From NCBI GenBank assembly GCA_963766365.1, contig CAVXZK010000006.1:248001-312000 (forward strand): DNA of 64,000 nt. The letters run 5' to 3'. Under the pieces are notes generated by a model that had not been told where the DNA came from, made no database searches, and saw only the letters and a program-made list of their open reading frames with translations. The position numbers and the translations under genes are program-made. This document shows, in pieces, positions 43,695 through 52,240 of the stretch (its first letter is position 1; every line of letters begins with the position of its first letter). Source of the stretch: JALORV01 sp963766365 (lineage in GTDB: Bacteria > Pseudomonadota > Gammaproteobacteria > Burkholderiales > Burkholderiaceae_F).

Positions 43695-44036
43695 TCAGTC
43701 GCTCCGCTCGCGGCGCTGCGCCTTTCGCACGGCTTTTTCCTCGATACCGGAAGTACCGGCCCGACGCGCGAGTTCGTCCAGCACCTGCTCTGGCCGCAAC
43801 CCGTAGTGCGCCAGCATGATCAGGCAATGAAACCAGAGATCCGCGGTCTCCGCGATGATCCGCTCGGGTGACCGGTCCTTGGCCGCCATCACGGCTTCGG
43901 TCGCCTCTTCGCCGATCTTCTTCAGAATCGCATCGTCGCCGCGGGCGAGAAGCCGGGCGACGTAGGACGTCTCCGGGTCGCCGCCGCGACGTGATTCGAT
44001 GACGGCGGCGAGCCGGCTCAAGATGGCGTCGTTCAT
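43695..44036 (-). CDS. hisE: Phosphoribosyl-ATP pyrophosphatase
   Basis: 113 aa alpha-helical MazG-like enzyme for step 2 of histidine synthesis. LARGDDAILKKIGEEATEAVMAAKD carries the metal-binding Glu residues, and ETADLWFHCLIMLAHYGL the second site. ATG 44036 overlaps the hisI stop. It is separate from hisI rather than fused. Last gene of the his operon. Confidence 0.95.
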   Translation of the reverse strand: MNDAILSRLAAVIESRRGGDPETSYVARLLARGDDAILKKIGEEATEAVMAAKDRSPERIIAETADLWFHCLIMLAHYGLRPEQVLDELARRAGTSGIEEKAVRKAQRRERSD

Positions 44037-44416
44037 TTGCGGTAGATGAGCTCGGGGTCCTGCAGGACCGGATCCACAGTCTCCCAACGGTCGTCCACGA
44101 GGCGCCGGAAAAAACAGCTGGCTCGCCCGGTGTGGCAGGCAATTCCGCCCGCCTGCTCGACAGCGTACAGCACGACGTCGCCGTCGCAGTCGAGCCGGAT
44201 TTCCGCCACCTGTTGCGTGTGGCCCGACTCCTCGCCCTTGCGCCACAGCCGGCCGCGGGAGCGCGACCAGTACACGGCCTTCCGTGTATGAGCCGTCTCC
44301 GTCAGCGCCTCGTGATTGGCCCAGGCGACCATCAGCACGCGCCCGCTGGCGGCATCCTGGGCGATGACGGGCACCAGCCCGTCGGCATCGAAGCGGACGT
44401 CCGCGAGCCAGGTCAT
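44033..44416 (-). CDS. hisI: Phosphoribosyl-AMP cyclohydrolase
   Basis: 127 aa, step 3 of histidine synthesis. YWSRSRGRLWRKGEESGHTQ and DCDGDVVLYAVEQAGGIACHTGRASCFF contain the metal-binding Asp/Cys residues. Both ends overlap neighbours (ATGA). Confidence 0.96.
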   Translation of the reverse strand: MTWLADVRFDADGLVPVIAQDAASGRVLMVAWANHEALTETAHTRKAVYWSRSRGRLWRKGEESGHTQQVAEIRLDCDGDVVLYAVEQAGGIACHTGRASCFFRRLVDDRWETVDPVLQDPELIYRK

Positions 44417-45186
44417 GTCAGCCGCATCAGCACACCCTGTGACGCCAGGTACTCCTTGGCGGCGCGCACGGTGAACTCTCCGTAGTGAAAGATCGACGCT
44501 GCGAGCACCGCATCGGCGCCGCCGACCGTGACTCCGTCGGTCAGGTGCTGCAGCGTGCCGACACCTCCCGAGGCGATCACCGGGACCGGCACGGCGTCGA
44601 CGACCGCACGCGTCAGTTCTAGGTCGAAACCCTGGCGCGTCCCGTCGCGGTCCATGCTGGTCAGCAGGATCTCACCGGCGCCGAGCCGGCTCACCTCGCG
44701 CGCCCACTCGACGGCATCGATGCCCGTCGGCGTGCGCCCGCCGTGGGTGTAGACCTCCCAACCCGCCGAGTCGTCGACATTGCGGCGGCGGCGCGCATCG
44801 ATGGCAACGACGATGCACTGCGAGCCGTAACGCGCCGTGGCGGCGGCCACGAGTTGCGGATCCTGGACCGCCGCCGTGTTGATCGAAACCTTGTCGGCTC
44901 CGGCGTTCAGCAGTCGCCGCACGTCTTCGACGCGCCGCACGCCACCACCGACCGTCAGCGGAATGAACACCTGTTCCGCGACCGCTTCGATCACATGCAG
45001 GATGATGTCGCGCTGGTCCGACGACGCGGTGATGTCGAGGAATGTCAGTTCGTCCGCGCCTTCGCCGTCGTAGCGGCGGGCGATTTCGACCGGATCGCCG
45101 GCGTCGCGCAACTCGACGAAGTTGACGCCCTTGACGACGCGGCCGCCGGTGACATCCAGGCAGGGAATGATGCGCTTGGCAAGCAT
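44413..45186 (-). CDS. hisF: Imidazole glycerol phosphate synthase, cyclase subunit
   Basis: 257 aa TIM barrel. MLAKRIIPCLDVTGGRVVKGVNF, LTVGGGVR, GWEVYTHGGRTPTG and VIASGGVGTLQHL are the conserved phosphate-binding and catalytic segments. It receives ammonia from HisH. ATG 45186 is preferred to the start five codons upstream. Confidence 0.97.
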   Translation of the reverse strand: MLAKRIIPCLDVTGGRVVKGVNFVELRDAGDPVEIARRYDGEGADELTFLDITASSDQRDIILHVIEAVAEQVFIPLTVGGGVRRVEDVRRLLNAGADKVSINTAAVQDPQLVAAATARYGSQCIVVAIDARRRRNVDDSAGWEVYTHGGRTPTGIDAVEWAREVSRLGAGEILLTSMDRDGTRQGFDLELTRAVVDAVPVPVIASGGVGTLQHLTDGVTVGGADAVLAASIFHYGEFTVRAAKEYLASQGVLMRLT

Positions 45187-45231
45187 GGTCTCGCTCCGCA
45201 CCGGAGCATAGCGGGCTGCAGCGGCGTGCCG

Positions 45232-45975
45232 TCAGGTCGCGAGTGCGTCGGCGCGCTCCTGGGCGCGCTTGAAGTCGAGCGTGCCTTCGTAAAGAGAGCG
45301 GCCGAGGATGGCGCCGGTCACGCCGTCGACCTCGACAGCACACAACGCCTCGATGTCGTCCATGCTCGCAACGCCCCCACTGGCAATGACGGGGATCTTG
45401 ACGTGCCGCGCCAGCTCGACCGTCGCCTCGATGTTCACGCCAGTCAGCATGCCGTCCCGGCCGATGTCCGTGTAAAGGATCGCCTCGACACCGTAGTCCT
45501 CGAATTTCTTCCCTAGGTCGTTGACGTCGTGGCCGGTGAGCTTGCTCCAGCCGTCCGTCGCGACTTTGCCAGCCCTGGCGTCGAGCGCGACGATCACGTG
45601 GCCGGCAAAGGCACTGCACGCATCGTGCAGGAATCCAGGGTTCTTGACCGCCGCCGTGCCGATTACAACGAAGCTGACGCCGTCGTCGATATAGCGCTCG
45701 ATCGTGTCGAGGTCGCGGATGCCGCCGCCCAGCTGGATCGGCAGGTCGTCACCGACCGCATTGACGATCCTCTTGATCACACCCTCATTGACGGGTCGCC
45801 CCGAGCGCGCCGCGTTGAGATCGACGATGTGCAGCCGCCGGGCGCCCTGTTCCAGCCAGTGACGCGCCATGGCGACCGGGTCTTCGGAGAACACGGTCAC
45901 ATTGTTGTTCATGTCGCCTTGGCGCAGGCGCACGCAATGACCGTCCTTCAGGTCAATGGCAGGGATGAGCAGCAT
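45232..45975 (-). CDS. hisA: ProFAR isomerase (HisA)
   Basis: 247 aa TIM barrel paralogous to HisF. MLLIPAIDLKDGHCVRLRQGD carries the catalytic Asp, followed by IQLGGGIRDLDTIE, LYTDIGRDGMLTG and VIASGGVASMDDI. The in-frame extension upstream of 45975 is low-quality sequence and is excluded. Confidence 0.97.
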   Translation of the reverse strand: MLLIPAIDLKDGHCVRLRQGDMNNNVTVFSEDPVAMARHWLEQGARRLHIVDLNAARSGRPVNEGVIKRIVNAVGDDLPIQLGGGIRDLDTIERYIDDGVSFVVIGTAAVKNPGFLHDACSAFAGHVIVALDARAGKVATDGWSKLTGHDVNDLGKKFEDYGVEAILYTDIGRDGMLTGVNIEATVELARHVKIPVIASGGVASMDDIEALCAVEVDGVTGAILGRSLYEGTLDFKRAQERADALAT

Positions 45976-46060
45976 TGGGCGAGGCCCCGGTGGGTGGGCG
46001 GTGTGCAGCGAAGACGGAGGGGGGTTCGGTACGGTTCGGGCGAGGCGCGCAGGCGCCGAG

Positions 46061-46693
46061 TCACGGCGCCCAGCGGCAGAAGTTCTCGTAGATTCGCAAA
46101 CCGGCGGCGGCGCTCTTTTCCGGATGAAACTGGGTCGCAAAAATATTATCCCGCGCCACCGCGCAGGTAAAGCGACCGCCGTAGTCGGACGCGCCGGCAA
46201 TCAGCCGTTCGTCGCGCGGAACCACGTAGTAGCTGTGGACGAAATAGAACCAGCTGTCGTCCGGGACACCTTCCCAGAGCGGATGTGCCTGTGTCTGGTG
46301 CACGCGATTCCAGCCCATGTGCGGCACCTTCAGGCGCGCGCCAGGGCCCAATCTCATCGCCTCGTCGCGAAACCGCACGACTGCGCCGGGAAACAGCCCA
46401 AGCCCGGGAGTCGAGCCCTCCTCGCTGTGGTCGAAAAGCATCTGTTCGCCAATGCACACGGCCAGCAGGGGCTTGGCCGCCGCCGCCTCGCGAACGGCCT
46501 GTTCCATGCCCGATTCACGCAGATAGCGCATGCAGTCCGGCATGGCGCCCTGTCCCGGGAACACAACCCGATCAGCCGCACGGACGACCGCGGGGTCGGA
46601 AGTGACCTGCACCACAGTGTCTGCGGCCACGTGCTCGATCGCCTTCGCCACCGAACGCAGATTGCCCATTCCGTAGTCAATGACGGCGATCAT
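46061..46693 (-). CDS. hisH: Imidazole glycerol phosphate synthase, glutaminase subunit
   Basis: 210 aa class I amidotransferase. Nucleophile Cys in LLAVCIGEQMLFD, with FATQFHPEKSAAAG giving His and Glu. PGQGAMPDCM is the oxyanion strand. It supplies ammonia to HisF. The 128-bp gap upstream to hisB contains repeat copy B. Confidence 0.96.
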   Translation of the reverse strand: MIAVIDYGMGNLRSVAKAIEHVAADTVVQVTSDPAVVRAADRVVFPGQGAMPDCMRYLRESGMEQAVREAAAAKPLLAVCIGEQMLFDHSEEGSTPGLGLFPGAVVRFRDEAMRLGPGARLKVPHMGWNRVHQTQAHPLWEGVPDDSWFYFVHSYYVVPRDERLIAGASDYGGRFTCAVARDNIFATQFHPEKSAAAGLRIYENFCRWAP

Positions 46694-46694
46694 T

Positions 46695-46741
46695 CGCTTT
46701 GCGTGTACGCGACACTTCGCGTCGCACGTGCACGCAAAGCG
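46695..46741 (+). repeat. Palindromic intergenic repeat, copy B
   Basis: Perfect 11-bp outer arms CGCTTTGCGTG/CACGCAAAGCG enclose the core. The core (46702-46733, complement) differs from copy A at 2 of 32 bases. It sits between hisB and hisH, where a stable stem-loop could affect read-through or mRNA processing. Confidence 0.65.
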
Positions 46742-46821
46742 CTAGATTGAGCGGGCGCGCTCCGGAGCGGCCGCGCGCGCGCCCTGACACAAATGCGAGC
46801 TTGACGCATTGTTCCCTCGCG

Positions 46822-47427
46822 CTAGAGCGTGCCTTTGGTCGAGGGGATAGCTCCGGCAGCGCGCGGGTCCGGCTCTACGGCCATGCGCAGCGCGCGGGCG
46901 AAGGCCTTGAAGACGGTCTCGCACTGGTGGTGGGCATTGTCACCGCGCAGATTGTCGATATGCAATGTGACCTGCGCGTGGTTGGCAAAGCCCTGGAAGA
47001 ACTCGTGCGTCAGGTCGACGTCGAACTCGCCGATCATCGCGCGCTTGAACGGCACGTGCCATTCCAGCCCCGGACGGCCCGAAAGATCGATGACGACCCG
47101 CGACAGCGCTTCGTCGAGCGGCACATAGGCATGCCCGTAGCGGCGCACACCGGCCTTGTCGCCAATCGCCTGGGCGAACGCCTGTCCCAGCGTGATCCCG
47201 ATGTCCTCGATCGTGTGATGTCCGTCGATGTGCAGGTCGCCGCGGGCATCGATGACAAGGTCGAGCATGCCGTGCCGGGCAATCTGGTCGAGCATGTGAT
47301 CGAAGAAGCCGACGCCCGAGGACACCGTGCAACGGCCGCTGCCGTCGAGGTCGACCTCGACGCGAATCTGCGTTTCCTTGGTGTTCCGCTCGACCGTCGC
47401 ACGGCGCGGAGAGATTCGGGCAGTCAT
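46822..47427 (-). CDS. hisB: Imidazoleglycerol-phosphate dehydratase
   Basis: 201 aa, monofunctional dehydratase. GVGFFDHMLDQIARHG, DGHHTIEDIGITLGQAF and the C-terminal GDNAHHQCETVFKAFARAL are the manganese-binding motifs. The phosphatase domain of enterobacterial HisB is absent, so histidinol-phosphatase is encoded elsewhere. ATG overlaps the hisC stop. Confidence 0.97.
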   Translation of the reverse strand: MTARISPRRATVERNTKETQIRVEVDLDGSGRCTVSSGVGFFDHMLDQIARHGMLDLVIDARGDLHIDGHHTIEDIGITLGQAFAQAIGDKAGVRRYGHAYVPLDEALSRVVIDLSGRPGLEWHVPFKRAMIGEFDVDLTHEFFQGFANHAQVTLHIDNLRGDNAHHQCETVFKAFARALRMAVEPDPRAAGAIPSTKGTL

Positions 47428-48518
47428 CGTGACCCTTCCATGATGGCGCGCAGCGCCTGCATCAAAGCATCATTCTCGCCGGTCGTGCCTATGGTGGTAC
47501 GCAGGCAGCCTTCCAGCAATGGATGCACTTTCGCCACGTTCTTGATCAGGATGCCGCGTTCCTTCAGTGCGCTGAAGGCGCGATCGGGATCGGGAACGCG
47601 GAACAGCAGGAAGTTCGCCGCCGACGGGAAGACCGTGACGCCACGCATCGCGCTCAGTGCGGCGGCCACGCGCGACCGTTCGGCCCGCAGCATGACAGCC
47701 TGCGACTCGAGCGCCGGCAGGTGTTCCAGCATGAAGTCCGCGGCCGCCAGGGTCAGCACGTTGACGTTGTACGGGGGCCGCAGCTTGTCGAACTCGCTGA
47801 TCCACTCCGGATCGCCGGCCAGGTAGCCGAGCCGAATGCCCGCCAGGCCCAGCTTTGACAACGTGCGCAGCACGACCAGGTTGGGCCAGCTGCGCAGTTG
47901 CGGCATCCAGGTGTCCTGCGCGAAGGGCAGGTACGCCTCGTCGATGACAACCAGCCCCGACGTGGCACGCAGGATGGCCTCGACGCCGCTGCGGTCAAAC
48001 AGGTTGCCGGTTGGATTGTTCGGGTAGGCGATGAAAATGACAGCCGGCTGGTGCTCCGCGATGGCCGACAGCACCGCGTTCGTATCGAGCGTGAAGTCGG
48101 CCCGCAGCGGGACGCCGACGAAGCGGCTCCCGTCGAACCGCGTCGACATCTCGTACATCGAGAAGCTCGGCCACGGCGACAGTACGGTGCTGCCCGGTCG
48201 GGCGCAGGCCTGGATCACGAGGTGGATCAGCTCGTCGGAGCCGTTGCCCAGCATCAGCCGGGCCCCCAGGGGCAGCCCCATCGCCTTGCCGAGCCGCTCT
48301 TTGAACCCGCGCGGATCGGACAGCGGATAGCGGTTCAGCGCTTGCTTGCCCAGGCGTTCCCCGAGTTCGCGCTGCAGGGCTTCGGGCAAGGTGAACGGGT
48401 TCTCCATCGCGTCGAGCTTGATGAAACCGACGGCGCTGGGCACGGCGTAGGCCTCGATCGCCCGCACGTCGTCGCGGATCACCGCAAGGTTGGGACGCTT
48501 GCCGATGCGCGCGTTCAC
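47424..48518 (-). CDS. hisC: Histidinol-phosphate aminotransferase
   Basis: 364 aa PLP enzyme of fold type I. LDAMENPFTLPEAL, LMLGNGSDELIHLVIQA, YPNNPTGNLF, VIDEAYLPFA and the PLP-lysine region LVVLRTLSKLGLAGIRLGY are present. The GTG start overlaps the hisD stop (GTGA). Confidence 0.96.
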   Translation of the reverse strand: MNARIGKRPNLAVIRDDVRAIEAYAVPSAVGFIKLDAMENPFTLPEALQRELGERLGKQALNRYPLSDPRGFKERLGKAMGLPLGARLMLGNGSDELIHLVIQACARPGSTVLSPWPSFSMYEMSTRFDGSRFVGVPLRADFTLDTNAVLSAIAEHQPAVIFIAYPNNPTGNLFDRSGVEAILRATSGLVVIDEAYLPFAQDTWMPQLRSWPNLVVLRTLSKLGLAGIRLGYLAGDPEWISEFDKLRPPYNVNVLTLAAADFMLEHLPALESQAVMLRAERSRVAAALSAMRGVTVFPSAANFLLFRVPDPDRAFSALKERGILIKNVAKVHPLLEGCLRTTIGTTGENDALMQALRAIMEGSR

Positions 48519-49840
48519 TCGAGCCTCCCCGCGGGATCCAGGCGCAACTCGGCGGACATGGCGTGCGCGGTCAGCTGCTCGCCCCGTGCCAGGACCGAGG
48601 CGATCGGTCCGAGGCGCTGCGCCCCTGCGGCGGACACGTTGATGAGGTTGGAGCGCTTCACGAAATCGTAGACGCCCAGTGGCGAGGAAAAGCGGGCGGT
48701 TCGCACGGTCGGCAACACGTGGTTCGGGCCGGCGCAGTAGTCCCCCAGGGACTCGGAGGAATAGTGCCCGACGAAAATGGCCCCGGCGTGGCGGATCTTC
48801 GGCAACAGCGCTTGCGGATCGGACGTGACGATCTCCATGTGCTCGGGCGCGACGCGGTTGCAGAGTGCCACCGCTTCGTCGAGGTCGCGCGTCAGCACCA
48901 GTGCGCCGCGGTTCCCGAACGATGCCGCGATGATGTCGCGGCGCGGCTGGTCCGGCAGCAGGCGCTCGATCGATGCGGCCACCGCGGCGATCAGACCCTC
49001 GTCCGGCGTCAGCAGCAGCGCCTGCGCGAGTTCATCGTGCTCCGCTTGCGAGAACAGATCCATCGCGATCCAGTCGGGCTCGGCGTCGCCGTCGGCGATG
49101 ACGAGGATCTCGGTCGGTCCGGCGATCATGTCGATGCCCACCGTGCCGAAAACGCGGCGCTTCGCCGCGGCGACATAGGCATTGCCGGGGCCGACGATCT
49201 TGTCGACCGCGCGGATCGTCGCGGTCCCGTAGGCAAGTGCCGCGATGGCCTGCGCGCCACCGACGGCGAAGGCGCGCGACACGCCGCCCAGGTGCGCCGC
49301 TGCAAGCACCAGCGCATTGCGCTCGCCGCCGGGCGTCGGCACCACCATTGTCAGCCGCTCGACACCTGCGACGTGCGCCGGGATCGAGTTCATCAGCACC
49401 GACGATGGGTAGGCCGCCTTGCCGCCGGGAACGTAGAGGCCAACGCTGTCGAGCGGACCGATGCGCTGTCCGGTGACGGTGCCGTCTGCTTCCGAGCTCG
49501 TCCAGTCGCCCTGCATCAGTCGCCGATGCTGCTCGCGATGGAAATCGCGGATGCGGCCAGCGGCGGCCCGCAATGCGTCGCGCTGATCGGCCGGCAGACT
49601 CTCAAAGGCCTCGCTCATCTCGGCCTGCGAGATTTCGAGATCGGCGACGCTCGCAACCGCCGTGCGATCGAACCGATTGGTGTATTCCAGCACCGCGGAA
49701 TCGCCGCGTGCACGCACGTCATCGACAATCGCTTCAGCCGCGCGCTCGATGCCCTTGTCAATCGCGCTGCCGACGGCGACCAGCCTGCCGAACTCCGCTT
49801 CGAAGCCGGCATCGCGCGTGCTGAGGCGACGCAACTTCAT
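48515..49840 (-). CDS. hisD: Histidinol dehydrogenase
   Basis: 441 aa zinc enzyme for the last two oxidations. VGLYVPGGKAAYPSSVLMNSIPA, VDKIVGPGNAYVAAAKR, AGPTEILVIAD, MDLFSQAEHDELAQA and VGHYSSESLGDYCAGPNHVLPT are family motifs. ATG 49840 overlaps the hisG stop; the longer frame is a hisG shadow. Confidence 0.97.
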   Translation of the reverse strand: MKLRRLSTRDAGFEAEFGRLVAVGSAIDKGIERAAEAIVDDVRARGDSAVLEYTNRFDRTAVASVADLEISQAEMSEAFESLPADQRDALRAAAGRIRDFHREQHRRLMQGDWTSSEADGTVTGQRIGPLDSVGLYVPGGKAAYPSSVLMNSIPAHVAGVERLTMVVPTPGGERNALVLAAAHLGGVSRAFAVGGAQAIAALAYGTATIRAVDKIVGPGNAYVAAAKRRVFGTVGIDMIAGPTEILVIADGDAEPDWIAMDLFSQAEHDELAQALLLTPDEGLIAAVAASIERLLPDQPRRDIIAASFGNRGALVLTRDLDEAVALCNRVAPEHMEIVTSDPQALLPKIRHAGAIFVGHYSSESLGDYCAGPNHVLPTVRTARFSSPLGVYDFVKRSNLINVSAAGAQRLGPIASVLARGEQLTAHAMSAELRLDPAGRLE

Positions 49841-50487
49841 GGACGGGCCGCCGCCTCGATGCGCTCGATCAGCGGTGCCAGCTCGGCGCGGCGCGTCTTC
49901 AGCGCCGACTGGTTCACGATCAGGCGCGACGATATGGCCGCGACCTCCTCGACTTCCACCAGATTGTTGGCGCGCAGCGTGCCGCCGGACGAGACGAGGT
50001 CGACGATCGCATCCGCCAGACCGGCCAGCGGCGCCAGCTCCATCGAGCCATAGAGCTTGATGAGATCGACATGCACGCCCTTCGCCGCGAAGTGCTCCCG
50101 CGCGGTCTGCACGTACTTCGTCGCCACGCGCAGCCGCGCGCCCCGGCGCACGGCCGTGGCGTAGTCGAATCCGGCCGGAACGGCCACGCACAATCGGCAG
50201 CGCGCGATGCCGAGATCGATCGGCTGGTAGAGCCCGCGATCGCCCCACTGTGCACTGTGCTCTAGCAGCACGTCCTTGCCGGCGACACCGAGCTCGGCCG
50301 CACCGTATTGCACGTAGGTCGGCACGTCGGAAGCGCGCACGACCACGACTCGCACCTGCGGATCCTGAGTACCGATGATCAGCTTGCGCGACGTTTCCGG
50401 ATCCTCGAGCGGCGCCATACCGGCCGCGGCCAGCAATGGTTGCGACTCGTCGAAGATCCGTCCCTTGGAAAGCGCCAGCGTGATCAT
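49837..50487 (-). CDS. hisG: ATP phosphoribosyltransferase catalytic subunit, short form
   Basis: 216 aa. LALSKGRIFDESQPLL, ELGVAGKDVLLEH and GLADAIVDLVSSGGTLRANNL are conserved. It lacks the C-terminal regulatory domain of long HisG, so by family knowledge it should need HisZ, which is not in the window. It starts the his operon 21 bp after murA. Confidence 0.96.
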   Translation of the reverse strand: MITLALSKGRIFDESQPLLAAAGMAPLEDPETSRKLIIGTQDPQVRVVVVRASDVPTYVQYGAAELGVAGKDVLLEHSAQWGDRGLYQPIDLGIARCRLCVAVPAGFDYATAVRRGARLRVATKYVQTAREHFAAKGVHVDLIKLYGSMELAPLAGLADAIVDLVSSGGTLRANNLVEVEEVAAISSRLIVNQSALKTRRAELAPLIERIEAAARP

Positions 50488-50508
50488 CGGTTCCCGGCAG
50501 GCCCCCGG

Positions 50509-51759
50509 CTACTTCACGCGTTCGATGCGGGCACCCACCCGACCGAGCTTCGCTTCCATCGCCTCGTAGCCGCGATCCAGATGGTATATGCGATCGATGA
50601 CCGTCTCGCCCTGGGCCACCAGGCCGGCGACGACGAGGCTGGCCGATGCCCGCAGGTCGGTGGCCATCACGGGGGCCCCGGTCAGCTGGCCGACACCCTG
50701 CACCACCGCGGTGTTGCCCTCGATCGCGATGTGAGCGCCGAGCCGCTGCAACTCCAGCACGTGCATGAAACGGTTCTCGAAGATCGTCTCGGTAACGCGT
50801 CCGACGCCCTCGGCGATGCAGTCGAGCGCCATGAACTGTGCCTGCATATCCGTTGGAAACGCCGGGTAGGGCGCGGTGCGCAGGCTGACCGCGCGCGGCC
50901 GGCCGGTCATGCGCACGCGGATACTATCGGCCGTGCAATCGAGCGTGGCGCCCGCTTCGCGCAGCTTGTCGAGCACCGCATCGAGTGTCGACGGGGCCGC
51001 TCCTCGCAGCAGCACGTCTCCGCCGGTGGCCGAGACCGCGCAGAGAAACGTCCCGGTCTCGATGCGATCGGGCATGACCCGATGCTGCGCGCCGTGCAGG
51101 CGCTCGACGCCGTGCACGACGAGGCGGTCAGTGCCGACGCCGTCGATGCGCGCACCCATCGCGATCAGCGCGTGCGCCAGGTCGGTGACCTCGGGTTCGC
51201 GCGCGGCGTTCTCGATGACGGTTTCGCCCGACGCGAGGGTCGCCGCCATCATCAGGTTCTCGGTGCCGGTCACGGTCACCATGTCGGTCACGATCCGCGT
51301 GCCCTTGAGTCGTGTTGCCTCGGCGATCAGATACCCACCTTCGATGTGGATCTGCGCGCCCATCAGCTCGAGCCCCTTGATGTGCTGGTCCACCGGTCGC
51401 GCGCCGATCGCGCAACCGCCGGGCAGGCTGACTCGTGCGTGCCCGAAACGCGCGACCAGCGGACCCAGAACGAGGATCGCCGCGCGCATCGTCTTCACCA
51501 ATTCGTACGGCGCCTCAGGATGGGCGACGGTCGACGCATTCAGACGGACCGCCGCGCCATCGCGCTCGGCCACGACCCCCATCTGTCGCAGCAGCTTGAG
51601 CGCGGTCGCGACGTCCTGCAGCTGCGGAACGTTGTCGACCACCAGGTCGTCCGCCGTCAGCAATGACGCGCAGAGGATCGGCAGCGCCGCATTCTTCGCG
51701 CCCGAGATCGGAATCTCGCCCCGCAGCGGCACGCCGCCGCTGATCTTCAGCTTGTCCAT
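50509..51759 (-). CDS. murA: UDP-N-acetylglucosamine 1-carboxyvinyltransferase
   Basis: 416 aa. It starts peptidoglycan precursor synthesis. MDKLKISGGVPLRGEIPISG, AKNAALPILCASLL, LPGGCAIGARPVDQHIKGLE (active-site Cys in GGCAIG) and NRFMHVLELQRLGA are intact. The active-site Cys implies fosfomycin sensitivity of the enzyme. ATG 51759 is chosen over longer frames. It is directly upstream of hisG, a conserved link in betaproteobacteria. The 220-bp gap to the BolA gene has no supported gene. Confidence 0.97.
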   Translation of the reverse strand: MDKLKISGGVPLRGEIPISGAKNAALPILCASLLTADDLVVDNVPQLQDVATALKLLRQMGVVAERDGAAVRLNASTVAHPEAPYELVKTMRAAILVLGPLVARFGHARVSLPGGCAIGARPVDQHIKGLELMGAQIHIEGGYLIAEATRLKGTRIVTDMVTVTGTENLMMAATLASGETVIENAAREPEVTDLAHALIAMGARIDGVGTDRLVVHGVERLHGAQHRVMPDRIETGTFLCAVSATGGDVLLRGAAPSTLDAVLDKLREAGATLDCTADSIRVRMTGRPRAVSLRTAPYPAFPTDMQAQFMALDCIAEGVGRVTETIFENRFMHVLELQRLGAHIAIEGNTAVVQGVGQLTGAPVMATDLRASASLVVAGLVAQGETVIDRIYHLDRGYEAMEAKLGRVGARIERVK

Positions 51760-51979
51760 GTCCGGGCCCTGGTGGAGTGGCGGTCTGCGAAAAACCACGG
51801 GGCGCGTGACGCGCTCCGCCCGGGGCGAACTTCGATGCACGGGTTCAACTTGAGTCTCGAGCACGGTCTGTCTCCTGCGGTAACGCCCGCCGGATGCGGA
51901 CGGAAACACAGACTGACAGGCGGGCTTGAAGACCGGGCGAACGACCTGTGAAGAGCCAATGAAGCGCGCCGCGCCGGAT

Positions 51980-52240
51980 TCATCGCGATCCGGCCTCGTA
52001 TTCGGCCGGCGTCAGGGTACGCATCGACAGCGCGTGCACTTCTGCGTGCATTCGTTCACCCAGTGCCCCATAGACCAGCTGGTGGCGGGCGACCCGTGTC
52101 CTGCCTTCGAACGCCGGGCTGACGATCAGTGCGCTGAAGTGGCGACCGTCGCCCTCGACCTCGAGCACGCTGCACTCGAGCCCGGCGGCGATATAGCGTC
52201 GGACATCCTCGGGAGTCGGGTCCATCAGGGCCTCGTTCAT
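51980..52240 (-). CDS. BolA/IbaG-family protein
   Basis: 86 aa. DVRRYIAAGLECSVLEVEGDGRHFSALIVS and RVARHQLVYGALGERM fit the class II KH-like BolA fold, with the His conserved in partners of CGFS glutaredoxins. It may act with GrxD (32999-33319) in iron-sulfur handling. ATG overlaps the permease stop. Placement upstream of murA is the IbaG-type position. Confidence 0.9.
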   Translation of the reverse strand: MNEALMDPTPEDVRRYIAAGLECSVLEVEGDGRHFSALIVSPAFEGRTRVARHQLVYGALGERMHAEVHALSMRTLTPAEYEAGSR

